Source: Pirellulales bacterium
GTDB taxonomy: Bacteria > Planctomycetota > Planctomycetia > Pirellulales > JAICIG01
Direction: 5' to 3'
Length of the DNA stretch: 35,326 nt
NCBI GenBank assembly: GCA_025927475.1
Contig: JAICLL010000056.1
Span: 1-35,326, forward strand
Shown: in pieces, positions 8,818-16,909 of the stretch
How the letters are laid out: every line of letters begins with the position of its first letter
Numbering within the stretch: the stretch's first letter is position 1
Position numbers and translations under genes: made by a program
Notes under the pieces: generated by a model
Database searches by the model: none
What the model was told of the DNA's origin: nothing
Seen by the model: only the letters and a program-made list of their open reading frames with translations

Positions 8818-10176
8818 CTATCGTGCAGGACGATGTCTTGGCAGTTCGGCTTTGAAATCGCCCAGACTGGGCCACTGCAACCGTTGGTCGAGGTCCACTT
8901 CGGCGAGGATGATCGTCCCCCACTGGTCGGCCTGCGCGATCGGTTGGCCATCGTGGCCGTAAATCGCCGTCAGCATCCAATTGCGAGAGACATCTTCGTA
9001 GGTGCTGCTGACGATATACACGTGGTTCTCGCAGGCACGCGCACTGGCCAAGGCAGGATTGCAGCCCCAGACCGGCCAGGCAATCACCTCCGCTCCACGG
9101 TTGGTTAGCTCGCGGGCCACTTCGGGAAAGAAACCGTCGTAACAGACCATCATGCCCAGCTTGCCGAAGCGCGTGTCGAACACCGGGTATTCGTGCCCGG
9201 GCGCCACACCGGCCGCAACCTCGTTGCGCGGCAGCGAGACCTTTCGATACTTACCCACCAACGTGCCGTCCGGTCCCACCGCGACTGCCGTGTTGTACAC
9301 CAGGTGCTCGGCTCGCTCATACACGCTCAGCACGATATACAGGTTGTGCCTTTTGGCCAGCGCGGCGAAATACTCGGTCGTGGGACCGGGCACCGGCTCG
9401 GCGGTGGCGACTGCCGGCTTATGCCTGCCGTAGTACGGGAGCGTTTCCCCGAGCACGATCAGATCGGCCTTTTGCCTGGCGGCCTCGGCGACCAGTGGCG
9501 CGGCCTCTTCGCAATTCGCGGCGGCTGATTCTCCGCTGGGCCGGAAGTGGGCCGCCGCCAATCGTACTTTACGTCCAGCGGGTGGAGCGGTCGGGGCGAG
9601 CGATATTTCGCTCCACTCGATCCGTCCGCCCGGCGGCGCCCATTGCAAATGAAGCTCGATCACCGCGCGGGTCGCCTTGGCAGGCGCACGGTAAACGTCG
9701 CTCACTTCGGTCCACCCCGCCGCATCGGTCTGCTTGTCGGTGGGGAACTCCGGCTCGGCGACTAGCTGCCAATCTTTCAAATAGTTCCGAGGACTGGGGG
9801 CCTCACTCGGTACGGGCTGACCGTGATCGTCCTGCCACACGATCCGCACAACCGCCGTCTGCCGGGGCAAGGGCACGCCCTCGACCTTGCGCGCCGCGTG
9901 AAACCGATAATGGCGCCCGCCCTCGACGGAAACGGTCGTGGTCCACCAACCATCCAAGCCATCACGGTCGGCCTGAAGGAAGAAAGCACCTTTCGCGTCC
10001 CGGCCGCCGTGGGCCGCGTACGAAAACGTCGGTCGCAGCTCCTCACGCGGCGCCGCCGTGCTCCAACCTTGGGGAGCCGCCAGCTCACCGGCCGCTTCGG
10101 CGTGCCGCAATCCAGGAGCGTCAGCCAGGCCAAACAGCAGGCAGGCCACCGCGATCAGTTTACCAACAGTTCGCAT
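8818..10176 (-). CDS. Exported carbon-nitrogen hydrolase (nitrilase superfamily) with N-terminal beta-sandwich-like domain
   Basis: A 452-residue protein. A signal peptide (about residues 1-29) is followed by a region of about 170 residues containing [22 protein letters not shown] and [21 protein letters not shown], which reads like a carbohydrate-binding-type jelly roll. The C-terminal nitrilase domain starts near residue 203 (KVRLAAAHF). The catalytic triad is intact: Glu244 (LGETLPYY), Lys312 (KYRKVSLP) and Cys345 ([10 protein letters not shown]). Nitrilase-superfamily enzymes hydrolyse amides or nitriles or act in N-acylation; the substrate here is unknown. Export is unusual because most relatives are cytoplasmic. 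GAGGAA lies about 7 nt before the ATG at 10176. It precedes the CRTAC1-type gene on the same strand. Confidence 0.9.
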   Translation of the reverse strand: MRTVGKLIAVACLLFGLADAPGLRHAEAAGELAAPQGWSTAAPREELRPTFSYAAHGGRDAKGAFFLQADRDGLDGWWTTTVSVEGGRHYRFHAARKVEGVPLPRQTAVVRIVWQDDHGQPVPSEAPSPRNYLKDWQLVAEPEFPTDKQTDAAGWTEVSDVYRAPAKATRAVIELHLQWAPPGGRIEWSEISLAPTAPPAGRKVRLAAAHFRPSGESAAANCEEAAPLVAEAARQKADLIVLGETLPYYGRHKPAVATAEPVPGPTTEYFAALAKRHNLYIVLSVYERAEHLVYNTAVAVGPDGTLVGKYRKVSLPRNEVAAGVAPGHEYPVFDTRFGKLGMMVCYDGFFPEVARELTNRGAEVIAWPVWGCNPALASARACENHVYIVSSTYEDVSRNWMLTAIYGHDGQPIAQADQWGTIILAEVDLDQRLQWPSLGDFKAELPRHRPAR

Positions 10177-10296
10177 GATGAATTTCCTCGGGGTTGATTC
10201 GGCTTCAGGGTTTACCGCGCTCCCTGGCGGTCGGGAAGATCTTTATTAAACGCCTCTTACTGCGGATCAGTCAGCCTTGTTGATTCATCGGAATAC

Positions 10297-10330
10297 GCCG
10301 GGGCATCGCTAAGGCTCTGCCCCAGCCACC
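10297..10330. repeat. 34-bp dispersed hairpin repeat, copy 1
   Basis: The block starts GCCGGGGCATCG and ends CTCTGCCCCAGCCACC; GGGGCA and TGCCCC form a hairpin with a 12-nt loop. It matches 21459-21492 at 33 of 34 bases. Here it lies 12 bp past the stop of the cytochrome gene, so it could act as its terminator, but the second copy sits between divergent genes. Confidence 0.75.
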
Positions 10331-10342
10331 AATCATCAACGC

Positions 10343-12226
10343 CTAGTTGCGGCGATAGGCTTCGCGTTGCAGCCAAGCGGCGGCCAGGCTGGCGGGGTCG
10401 CCGCCGAGGTGCCTTTCGAAGGCGCGGTCGAAGTCGGCGCCGTCGTGCACGTCGCGCAGCAAGGCCAACAGCTTCGGCATCCGTCCGGCGATCGGTTTCA
10501 GAAATCCATAGCTCAGGGCCGCGCCGTCGCCCGAGACCACCTCGCCGGCCTTGAGGAATTCATCGGCGGTTCGGCCCGCGGCCACCGCCTGTTTGACCTG
10601 TTCGTCCCATTGCTTCACCAAGGCATCCTTGGGAGATAGGCGGCTGGCGATGGCCCGCGCCGCTCCTTCAGCGAACCAGCGGGGCATTTTGCCCTGGCTC
10701 TCGATGTACGCGCCGGCGAAATCTTCGGCCAGCGTGGCTGCAATGCCTTTATCGTCGTCAGGGGCCATGACGCAGCCGTAACAATCGACCACGGTGTACC
10801 GCCAATGACCGCGCCAATCGGTCGGCAACTCGCGCCGCTCGACCATTGTGCCGAACTCGGTGTAATCGAAATGCCGCCGGAACGCGAACAACGTTAGCTT
10901 GCCCTTCATAAGCGGCTCGTCGGAAGGCGCTTGCAGCGCTTTGGCCACCTTGGCCTGCGCCTGCCGGGCTCGCTCGGCCAATTCATTCATCCGTGTCGGG
11001 GAAAGATTGCCTACCAGAATGAAGTGCTCATCGACGATGGTTTCGGGCTTGCTGTCCGGATTGCCCAGCCGCCAGTTCTTCTCGGCCAGACCCGCCCGCA
11101 TCGCGGCCAATTCGTCGTGCGACATTTTCGACGCCACGGTGACGCGCACGGCCCAATCGAGCGTCTCGTTGGTATCGGCCCAATCGAACTTCGCCCCTTC
11201 GGCAATCCAGGTAAAGAATTTCTGAATCAGCGCGTCTTCCAAGGGCGGCTTGCGCAGCGGCATCTGCTGGCCGGCGGTGCCTTTGAGTTTCTTAATCAGC
11301 AGGCTGTCTTCCGGCTTGCCGGGCGTGACGATCGGGCCGCTGTCGCCGCCCCGCAGTAGGCCGGCGAACGTGGTGAGGTTGAGCCTGCCCGCCGGCTGCA
11401 TGCCTCCGTGACAATCGATGCAGGTCGAAACGATCCTGGGCGCCAGGTCGCGCACGAATTGTACCGACTCGCTGCCGCTGGCGCGGGTGAACTGCACCGC
11501 GGCCGCCGGCGTGCCCGTCGGCGTGGGAGCAGCGGCCAACGGATCGGCCTCGCTCTTGCCGTCGAACTTGGCCCCCTGATCGATCCAACGGCTGATGAGA
11601 GCAATCTGGTCGGGCGGCAAGGGGCCGCCGCCGCGGGGCATGTCGCCGTTGGCGAGCACTTCGACCAGGCGGCTGCCCTCGCCTTTGCCGGGCGAGAACA
11701 CCGTGCCCGACTCCGAACCCTTTTTCAAACCGGCGAACGTGGCCAGGCTGAACCCGCCCTTCGACTGGCGAATATGGCAGCCCGCGCACTTGCCGGTGAA
11801 AATGGGCGCAATGTCTTTGGTGAAGCTGACGGCGTCGGACTTGGCGGGTTCGTCGGCTGGTTTTTTGTCGCTCTTGCTGGGCCGTTTGCGGGGCGGCGTA
11901 CGCGGCTTTGCCGTTTTGCTCTTTTCGGCCTTTTCGAGCATCCGTTCGGCCGCGGCGATTTTCTTTTGCAGTTGGGCGATCGCCGGCCCGAGATCGTCTT
12001 TCGCCTCTGACGACGACAACGCCGACAAAGTCTCCTTGGCGTGCTCGACCAGTTCGGAGGCTTCGTCGATTTTCTTGCCGCGAAGCAAGGCGGGCAAGCC
12101 TTTCAGCGATTTCTCAAGCTCGGCCGCCTGCTGATGTTGTTCGGCAGTGGCCTCGGCAAAAACGTGGGGACAGTGCCACACCGCTAGTGCCGCGGCGAGC
12201 ATCGAGAAAATGGCCAATCGCCTCAT
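10343..12226 (-). CDS. Planctomycete protein with two CxxCH cytochrome domains and a degenerate peptidase-like C-terminus
   Basis: A 627-residue protein from the ATG at 12226; the open frame runs 44 codons further up but the signal peptide MRRLAIFSMLAAALAVW marks the start. Residues about 30-105 look coiled-coil and 105-130 are Lys/Pro-rich. Two planctomycete cytochrome domains follow, with CAGCH at 147-151 and CIDCH at 269-273. Each is followed by a typical GGF/GRLxLxTFAGL, SPGK/TPGK and MPRGGGPL/MPLRKPPL pattern. Residues about 360-627 resemble peptidase-MA-like domains (AEDFAGAY near 500, PRWFAEGAARAIASR near 515), but the expected HExxH is missing, suggesting a non-catalytic domain. It should be periplasmic. 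The active-looking HExxH gene upstream ends 83 bp before this start, so they may be co-expressed. Haem attachment is inferred from CxxCH only. Confidence 0.88.
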   Translation of the reverse strand: MRRLAIFSMLAAALAVWHCPHVFAEATAEQHQQAAELEKSLKGLPALLRGKKIDEASELVEHAKETLSALSSSEAKDDLGPAIAQLQKKIAAAERMLEKAEKSKTAKPRTPPRKRPSKSDKKPADEPAKSDAVSFTKDIAPIFTGKCAGCHIRQSKGGFSLATFAGLKKGSESGTVFSPGKGEGSRLVEVLANGDMPRGGGPLPPDQIALISRWIDQGAKFDGKSEADPLAAAPTPTGTPAAAVQFTRASGSESVQFVRDLAPRIVSTCIDCHGGMQPAGRLNLTTFAGLLRGGDSGPIVTPGKPEDSLLIKKLKGTAGQQMPLRKPPLEDALIQKFFTWIAEGAKFDWADTNETLDWAVRVTVASKMSHDELAAMRAGLAEKNWRLGNPDSKPETIVDEHFILVGNLSPTRMNELAERARQAQAKVAKALQAPSDEPLMKGKLTLFAFRRHFDYTEFGTMVERRELPTDWRGHWRYTVVDCYGCVMAPDDDKGIAATLAEDFAGAYIESQGKMPRWFAEGAARAIASRLSPKDALVKQWDEQVKQAVAAGRTADEFLKAGEVVSGDGAALSYGFLKPIAGRMPKLLALLRDVHDGADFDRAFERHLGGDPASLAAAWLQREAYRRN

Positions 12227-12309
12227 GGAAGATGCCCTTGCCCAGGGTGAGTTCCGGATTTTTACTAGACCGCCCCGATTATAGGGTACAGCAGCGGCCG
12301 TGGCGAGTA

Positions 12310-12879
12310 TCAACAACGCCCGCGCGTGGGCCGGTAGCCGTATTCGATGGCGAACCACTCGGCATAACGCTCGCGGTCGATCTGCCGCGAGTTGCGATCA
12401 TCGAGCAAGTGTCCCAGCTCGTGGATCAAGATGTTGTTGAGGTAAAAATCCTTGATCGCCGCTTCGGTCCAGATCAGGCTCCACTCGTCGGCAGCCTGCT
12501 GCACCCAGCGACCACCATACATGCGGGCTTCGTTCGCCTGATTCGGCTTGGGCGGCACATGATACGACTCGATCAGGCTGCACTCGATCGGATACAAATA
12601 GATGGCCGTGCCCCACTGCATGCCGTAGCAGGGAAAGCTTTGCTTCTTCCGAGTCATGCGGCTGAACTGCACCACCTCGAGACCCCGCGTAAAATGGCTG
12701 GGCAACTGGTTCAGACGCCGTCGCACCTCGTCGGGCGTCAGCACGTGCCGAAATCCTTCGCCGGCAGGCTGAACGATGATGCGGTAGTCTTTACCATCCT
12801 CGCGCGGCTCGTGCCAGTCTTCCGGCGGAATGAACGGCAACCGCTCGTTGGTCTGGCCTCCGCGTGAGCGCTTACTCAT
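12310..12879 (-). CDS. Putative zinc metallopeptidase (HELGH) of unknown family
   Basis: A 189-residue protein starting at the ATG at 12879. The frame stays open to 13077, but the extra 66 residues are Cys/Arg-rich and contain no recognisable domain. HELGH at 153-157 and a downstream Glu (ERYAEWFA, Glu174) form a gluzincin-type zinc site; the region before it (WTEAAIKDFYLNNILI) is the usual active-site helix. There is no signal peptide from the chosen start, so the protein seems cytoplasmic. Substrate and named family are not recognised. It is the first gene of a same-strand row running to the CRTAC1-type gene. The adjacent gene encodes a domain resembling a metallopeptidase that has lost its HExxH, which makes the pair interesting. 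The start codon is the least certain point. Confidence 0.75.
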   Translation of the reverse strand: MSKRSRGGQTNERLPFIPPEDWHEPREDGKDYRIIVQPAGEGFRHVLTPDEVRRRLNQLPSHFTRGLEVVQFSRMTRKKQSFPCYGMQWGTAIYLYPIECSLIESYHVPPKPNQANEARMYGGRWVQQAADEWSLIWTEAAIKDFYLNNILIHELGHLLDDRNSRQIDRERYAEWFAIEYGYRPTRGRC

Positions 12880-13210
12880 CGGCGCCGCCCAGGCTACTGA
12901 CTTGGCCCGGGCCACCGGATTGGTCGTGGCGATCCTTCCCTTGAGGTTAAGTATCCGACTGCGACGCATAGAAACCTGGCCTGATCTGCAAGAAGAGCGA
13001 TTGAGAAATCCAAAGATGCACATCCAACGGGTTAAGCAGACATTTCCATCGTAAAACGAGACGAAACGGTAAAACAAGTGAACATCCTAAGTAACACGCA
13101 CATAAGCATTTATGACGACACCATTGGCCGGTGTCATCCTGCGGGGAGCGTAAAAACGCCGAGATACCGCTGCGGCGATGGATGTCAGCAAAGACGGCAG
13201 GCCCGAGTGC
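12880..13210. other. Gene-free DNA upstream of the metallopeptidase and the riboswitch promoter
   Basis: About 330 bp without a convincing gene. The minus frame continuing upstream of 12879 has no recognisable domain. It must contain the minus-strand promoter for the metallopeptidase row; none is obvious. Confidence 0.5.
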
Positions 13211-13239
13211 TTGACAGCCTCAGCGCGCAGCCTTAAAGT
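13211..13239 (+). promoter_or_regulatory. Sigma-70-type promoter of the cobalamin riboswitch transcript
   Basis: TTGACA (13211-13216), a 17-bp spacer, then TAAAGT (13234-13239). The predicted transcript start, near 13246, lies just before the riboswitch core, which is where a riboswitch promoter should be. Confidence 0.6.
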
Positions 13240-13249
13240 TCTCGCTCAA

Positions 13250-13452
13250 AGACACAAGGTGTCTCGCGGGCTTGTCGCTCCGCGAGAAGAATAGGGAAAA
13301 CGGTGCAATTCCGTTGCGGTTCCAGCCGCTGTAACCGGGGACGACCGCCGCCAAAGAACCACTGCGCCACGCTCGACGAGCTTCATAACCGCTCGGGCGT
13401 CGCGGGAAGGTGCGGCCAGTAGAACGATCCGGAAGTCAGAAGACCTGCCTTG
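13250..13452 (+). ncRNA. Cobalamin (adenosylcobalamin-type) riboswitch
   Basis: The conserved blocks of the cobalamin riboswitch appear in order on the plus strand. An AAGGTG block is followed by a GC stem around 13261-13293 (TCTCGCGG/CCGCGAGA). Next come AATAGGGAA, CGGTGCAATTCC, GCCGCTGTAACCGGGGA, CCACTG and GGGAAGG. The terminal B12 box region is CCGGAAGTCAGAAGACCTGCC split across 13430-13449. Spacing and order fit the Rfam cobalamin family as I remember it. It is preceded by a promoter and followed about 220 nt later by a DUF1559 gene on the same strand, with no other plus-strand gene between. Cobalamin binding normally turns expression off. No covariance search was run; the match is by eye but includes nearly all invariant blocks. 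Confidence 0.9.
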
Positions 13453-13672
13453 GAGTCGGAATTTCGCACGGCTCTTTCTCGGAAAAAGGCCCGCTCGCAT
13501 GACGCTCTTCTAAAGTGTCGCCGCCCTTGAGCGGCGACTCCGCCAGGTCGACGGTCCGCGCTGCGCCGCGCGTTGCGCGCTGCTGCTGCCTGCGCATCAG
13601 AGCATTCGCCAGCTTGCTTGCACCGAGTCAAAGCGCTTTTCCGCGCTGTCAGCGCAGAAAGACAGATTTCGC
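13453..13672 (+). other. Structured leader between riboswitch and DUF1559 gene (candidate expression platform)
   Basis: It contains a perfect 8-bp hairpin (GTCGCCGC/GCGGCGAC, 13517-13538), a 4-codon reading frame (ATG at 13499, TAA at 13511-13513), and three alternating pairing blocks close to the start codon: AGCGC (13632-13636), GCGCT (13643-13647) and AGCGC (13651-13655). The last two can pair in competing ways. No U-tract follows the 8-bp hairpin, so control at translation initiation or by Rho is more likely than an intrinsic terminator; this is inference. Confidence 0.45.
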
Positions 13673-14524
13673 ATGGATCGCAAGCTCACGTTCGTAAACC
13701 GCCGGTTCCTCTCGTCTTACGCTCCCGAAGCATCGCCGCAACGGCCCAGTCATTGTCGGCGGGCGTTCACGTTGATTGAGTTGCTGGTGGTCATCGCCAT
13801 CATCGGCATGCTGGTTGCCTTGTTGCTGCCGGCGGTGCAGGCGGCCCGCCAAAGCGCCCGCCGCGCCGAGTGTGCCAACCACTTGAAGCAAAACACGCTG
13901 GCGGTGCTCATGTATCACGACGCGCTGGGGGTGCTGCCGCCGGCCTACCTCACCGACTCGTGGCCCACCCAAACCACTTGGTTCGGGCTGGTCGATTACA
14001 CGACGAACCAGGTGCAGCCGACGAGAGGACTCATTGCTCCGTTCATCGAAAGGAACAATGCCATCTATCACTGCCCGGAGATGACCGAGATTACCGATCT
14101 CTACAACGGCGAGACGGGGGGGTATGGCTACAATCTAAACCTGGGTTACGTTGATTATTCAAATTGGCCCAGTCCGCCGCAGCAGATCACCAAAAGACTG
14201 GACGACTTCCATGCCACGAGCCGCACCGTGGCCTTCTCCGACGCGGCACGGATTCAGCTTCCCTGGTCGGGCGATCCTACACTGAAGGCCACCGAAAACT
14301 TCTACCTCAACGGGCCGGACGATGCCTACGCCGCACCGGGCACCCATTTCCGACATAACGGACCAGTGGCGAATGTTTCGTTTCTGGACGGGCATGTCGA
14401 AGCACGCGCGGAAATCTACGTGCCAACGCCCTCGTTCTGGCCACCCGAGGCCGAAGCGCTGCGCATGAAGTTGCACATCGGTTATCTGAGCGATCACAGC
14501 ATCGAGCTGTATCGGTCGCGCTGA
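13673..14524 (+). CDS. DUF1559-type pseudopilin-like protein downstream of a cobalamin riboswitch
   Basis: A 283-residue protein, shorter than the 393-residue DUF1559 relative at 4080. The prepilin segment is [18 protein letters not shown], with cleavage expected after Ala31 (Ala instead of the usual Gly at -1) and Glu at mature position 5. The hydrophobic helix ends in [17 protein letters not shown], typical of the family. Near the C-terminus, [19 protein letters not shown] is a variant of the H-X9-DG motif with one extra residue. It is therefore an envelope-anchored pseudopilin-like protein of unknown function. It is the only gene in line with the upstream cobalamin riboswitch, implying expression when corrinoid is scarce. 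No good Shine-Dalgarno precedes the ATG at 13673. The next gene is convergent, so the transcript probably carries this gene alone. Confidence 0.9.
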   Translation: MDRKLTFVNRRFLSSYAPEASPQRPSHCRRAFTLIELLVVIAIIGMLVALLLPAVQAARQSARRAECANHLKQNTLAVLMYHDALGVLPPAYLTDSWPTQTTWFGLVDYTTNQVQPTRGLIAPFIERNNAIYHCPEMTEITDLYNGETGGYGYNLNLGYVDYSNWPSPPQQITKRLDDFHATSRTVAFSDAARIQLPWSGDPTLKATENFYLNGPDDAYAAPGTHFRHNGPVANVSFLDGHVEARAEIYVPTPSFWPPEAEALRMKLHIGYLSDHSIELYRSR

Positions 14525-14561
14525 AAGTACTTGGTTTCACGGCTTTGTTCGTCAAAACCGA

Positions 14562-15740
14562 TTAGGCAACGGCTACTTTCTCGAAGAGCCGCTCATACGC
14601 CGAGACCATCGCTTGCCAGGTGAACTGCTGGGCGCGGCGACGATTCTGCGCGCCAAGCTGTTCGGCCAGCGGCCGATCGGCCAGCAGAGCGATCATGCGA
14701 TCGCAAAAGGCGGCGGGTTGGCCGCGCGGGGCAACTTGCCGCTCGCCGTCCGCGCCCAACAGCTCGCCGATGCCCTCGACATCGGCGGCAACGACGGGCA
14801 GCCCCGCCGCCATCGCTTCCAGCAAGGCATTGGGCATTCCCTCCCAGTGGCTCGGCAAGACAAACAGTTCGCTAGCCTGCAGCACCCGCGGCACATCGTC
14901 GCGCCAGCCGGTGAAATGCACCCGCGCCCCAATCGCCAGCCGGCCGACTTCTTGCTTCAGTTCGCTTTCCAACGGCCCGGCGCCGACCAGCAGCAGGTCG
15001 TGCATGGGAAATCGCTCGAGCCAGCTCGGGCAATGCCGCAAGAATTCCAACAGTCCCTTCTGCCGGTCGAGCCGTCCAACGAACGTGACCAGGCGGCGAT
15101 CTCGCGACAGGCCAAGCGTTGTCAAATCGAGCGGCTCGGCCCGCTCAAAACGCTCGGCATCGATCCCATTGAAAATGACGACGAGTTTTTCACGCGGCAA
15201 CCGGGCCTCGCTCTGTGAAAAATCGGCTACAGCCTGGCTGACGCATACATAACGATCGACGAGGCGCGTGGTGAATCGATCGAGCCACAGGTGCCAGTGG
15301 GCCGAACGTTCGGCGACACGGATGCCCGATAGCACATGCGGCACGCCGGCCCGCCGGGCCGCGAAGCGCGCCACCAGGTTGGCATGGAACAGAAACGATT
15401 GGACAAGCTCGGCGCGTTGGTGGCGCAGTAACCTTGACAAACGGCGTACGACCGCCGGGAAATGACCGGCGTGTCTTCCGCCCAGAAAATGGGTCTCGAC
15501 GCCCGCCTCACGCAACCGCGGCGCCAGCGAAGGGCGATCGGGGGGTGATTCGGCCGAGAGTGCGTAGACGACCGGCAAAAAGCGGCGGCGATCGAGCCGA
15601 GTGGCAAGTTCGACCAGGCACTGCTCGGCGCCCCCAATGTCGAGTTCGGTGATGCACAACGCCAGATGCAGCGGCGCGGACGAACGGGCGTTCGTGCGCG
15701 GAGAAGGCGGCGGGTCGCGGTCTGGAACACCCTGGTGCAT
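14562..15740 (-). CDS. Family 4 glycosyltransferase (GT-B fold)
   Basis: A 392-residue retaining glycosyltransferase. The N-terminal Rossmann domain begins at about residue 24 (LHLALCITELDIGGAEQ, the glycine loop of GT4 enzymes). The C-terminal nucleotide-sugar domain carries FVGRLDRQKGLLEFL, LLLVGAGPLESEL, FVLPSHWEGMPNALLEAM (the E-x7-E motif) and GLPVVAADVEGI. Such enzymes add sugars to lipid or polysaccharide acceptors at the cytoplasmic face of the membrane; donor and acceptor cannot be read from the sequence. The ATG at 15740 faces queA across 41 bp, so the two promoters overlap there. The 3' end converges on the DUF1559 gene with a 37-bp gap. No other polysaccharide gene is adjacent. 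Confidence 0.92.
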   Translation of the reverse strand: MHQGVPDRDPPPSPRTNARSSAPLHLALCITELDIGGAEQCLVELATRLDRRRFLPVVYALSAESPPDRPSLAPRLREAGVETHFLGGRHAGHFPAVVRRLSRLLRHQRAELVQSFLFHANLVARFAARRAGVPHVLSGIRVAERSAHWHLWLDRFTTRLVDRYVCVSQAVADFSQSEARLPREKLVVIFNGIDAERFERAEPLDLTTLGLSRDRRLVTFVGRLDRQKGLLEFLRHCPSWLERFPMHDLLLVGAGPLESELKQEVGRLAIGARVHFTGWRDDVPRVLQASELFVLPSHWEGMPNALLEAMAAGLPVVAADVEGIGELLGADGERQVAPRGQPAAFCDRMIALLADRPLAEQLGAQNRRRAQQFTWQAMVSAYERLFEKVAVA

Positions 15741-15781
15741 TTTTCTATTCTACATTCAGAAACACGGCGAAGCTTCGATTG

Positions 15782-16828
15782 ATGTCTGAACTATCCCAGT
15801 ACGACTACGACTTGCCGCGGCAGTTGATCGCGCAACATCCGCTGCCGCAGCGAACCGATGCGCGCTTGTTGGTGGTCGATCGGGCGTCCGGCACGCTTGC
15901 GCACCGGCATGTGCGCGACCTGCCCGATATTCTGCGGCCCAACGATTGCCTGGTGATCAACGACACCCGAGTGGTGCCGGCTCGGCTGCTGGGGCGGCGG
16001 AAGCTAACCGGCGGCCAGTGGGAGGGGCTTTTTCTGTCGACCGATGCCGACAGTCATTGGCGGCTGCTATGCAAGACCCGCGGCAAGCTGGCGCCGGGCG
16101 AAACCGTGACGCTCATCAGCCGCCGCGGCAAAGACGATCTCGAGCTGCGCCTGATTGAAAAACAACCCGGCGGCGTCTGGCTGGCCCATCCCAGCTCGGA
16201 CGACGAAAGCTATGTCTTGCTCGACCGGGTCGGGCGTGTGCCGTTGCCGCCTTATATTCGCGGCGGCGAGATGGTCGAAGACGATCGCCGCCGCTATCAG
16301 ACCGTCTATGCGCGGCAGCCCGGCTCGGTGGCGGCGCCGACCGCAGGTCTGCACTTCAGCGATGAACTGCTGGTCCGCCTGGTCGATGCGGGCGTGCGTC
16401 CGGTGCGGGTGACGCTGCATGTCGGATTGGACACGTTTCGCCCCATCAGCAGCCCGATGCTGAGCGAACATCACATGCACCGCGAGCGCGGCGAGATCAC
16501 CGCTTCCGCGGTCGAGCAGATTCGCCGTGCTCGCCAGGCGGGGGGCCGAGTGATTGCCATCGGAACCACCAGTGTGCGTTTGCTGGAGACCGCGGCGCAG
16601 GCCGGCGAGCTAGCGCCGTGGTCCGGCGAGACCGATCTTTTCATTCGCCCGCCCTATTCGTTTAAGGCCGTCGAGGCTCTACTGACCAACTTTCATTTGC
16701 CGCGCACCTCGCTGTTGGTGCTGGTGCGGACTTTCGGCGGCGACGAGTTAGTGATGCGGGCCTACGCCGAGGCGATCGCGGAAAAATACCGCTTTTTCAG
16801 CTATGGCGATGCGATGCTGATTGTCTAA
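15782..16828 (+). CDS. queA: S-adenosylmethionine:tRNA ribosyltransferase-isomerase
   Basis: A 348-residue protein of the usual family length. It converts 7-aminomethyl-7-deazaguanine in tRNA to epoxyqueuosine using the ribosyl group of S-adenosylmethionine. Family blocks are clear: YDYDLPRQLIAQHPL at the N-terminus, DCLVINDTRVVPARLLGR, PPYIRGGEMVEDDRRRYQTVYA, GSVAAPTAGLHF, VTLHVGLDTF and NFHLPRTSLLVLVRTFGG near the C-terminus. The ATG at 15782 is chosen over the TTG one codon earlier. It stands alone between a divergent glycosyltransferase and the UreH-like gene; no tgt or other queuosine gene is in the window. Confidence 0.97.
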   Translation: MSELSQYDYDLPRQLIAQHPLPQRTDARLLVVDRASGTLAHRHVRDLPDILRPNDCLVINDTRVVPARLLGRRKLTGGQWEGLFLSTDADSHWRLLCKTRGKLAPGETVTLISRRGKDDLELRLIEKQPGGVWLAHPSSDDESYVLLDRVGRVPLPPYIRGGEMVEDDRRRYQTVYARQPGSVAAPTAGLHFSDELLVRLVDAGVRPVRVTLHVGLDTFRPISSPMLSEHHMHRERGEITASAVEQIRRARQAGGRVIAIGTTSVRLLETAAQAGELAPWSGETDLFIRPPYSFKAVEALLTNFHLPRTSLLVLVRTFGGDELVMRAYAEAIAEKYRFFSYGDAMLIV

Positions 16829-16909
16829 CGGTAGCAGGGTTCCTGGTAGGCATTTTCTGCCGTTCATGCTAGGCTGTAGGCCCGGAGTACATTCCGTCGA
16901 GGAAAATGA

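Noticed and set aside
11908..12867. 319-codon plus-strand open frame
   Set aside because: Antisense to the cytochrome and metallopeptidase genes, which have CxxCH and HELGH motifs; no motif on this strand.
12880..13077. N-terminal extension of the metallopeptidase
   Set aside because: The extra residues are Cys/Arg-rich without domain character; the ATG at 12879 gives a cleaner protein.
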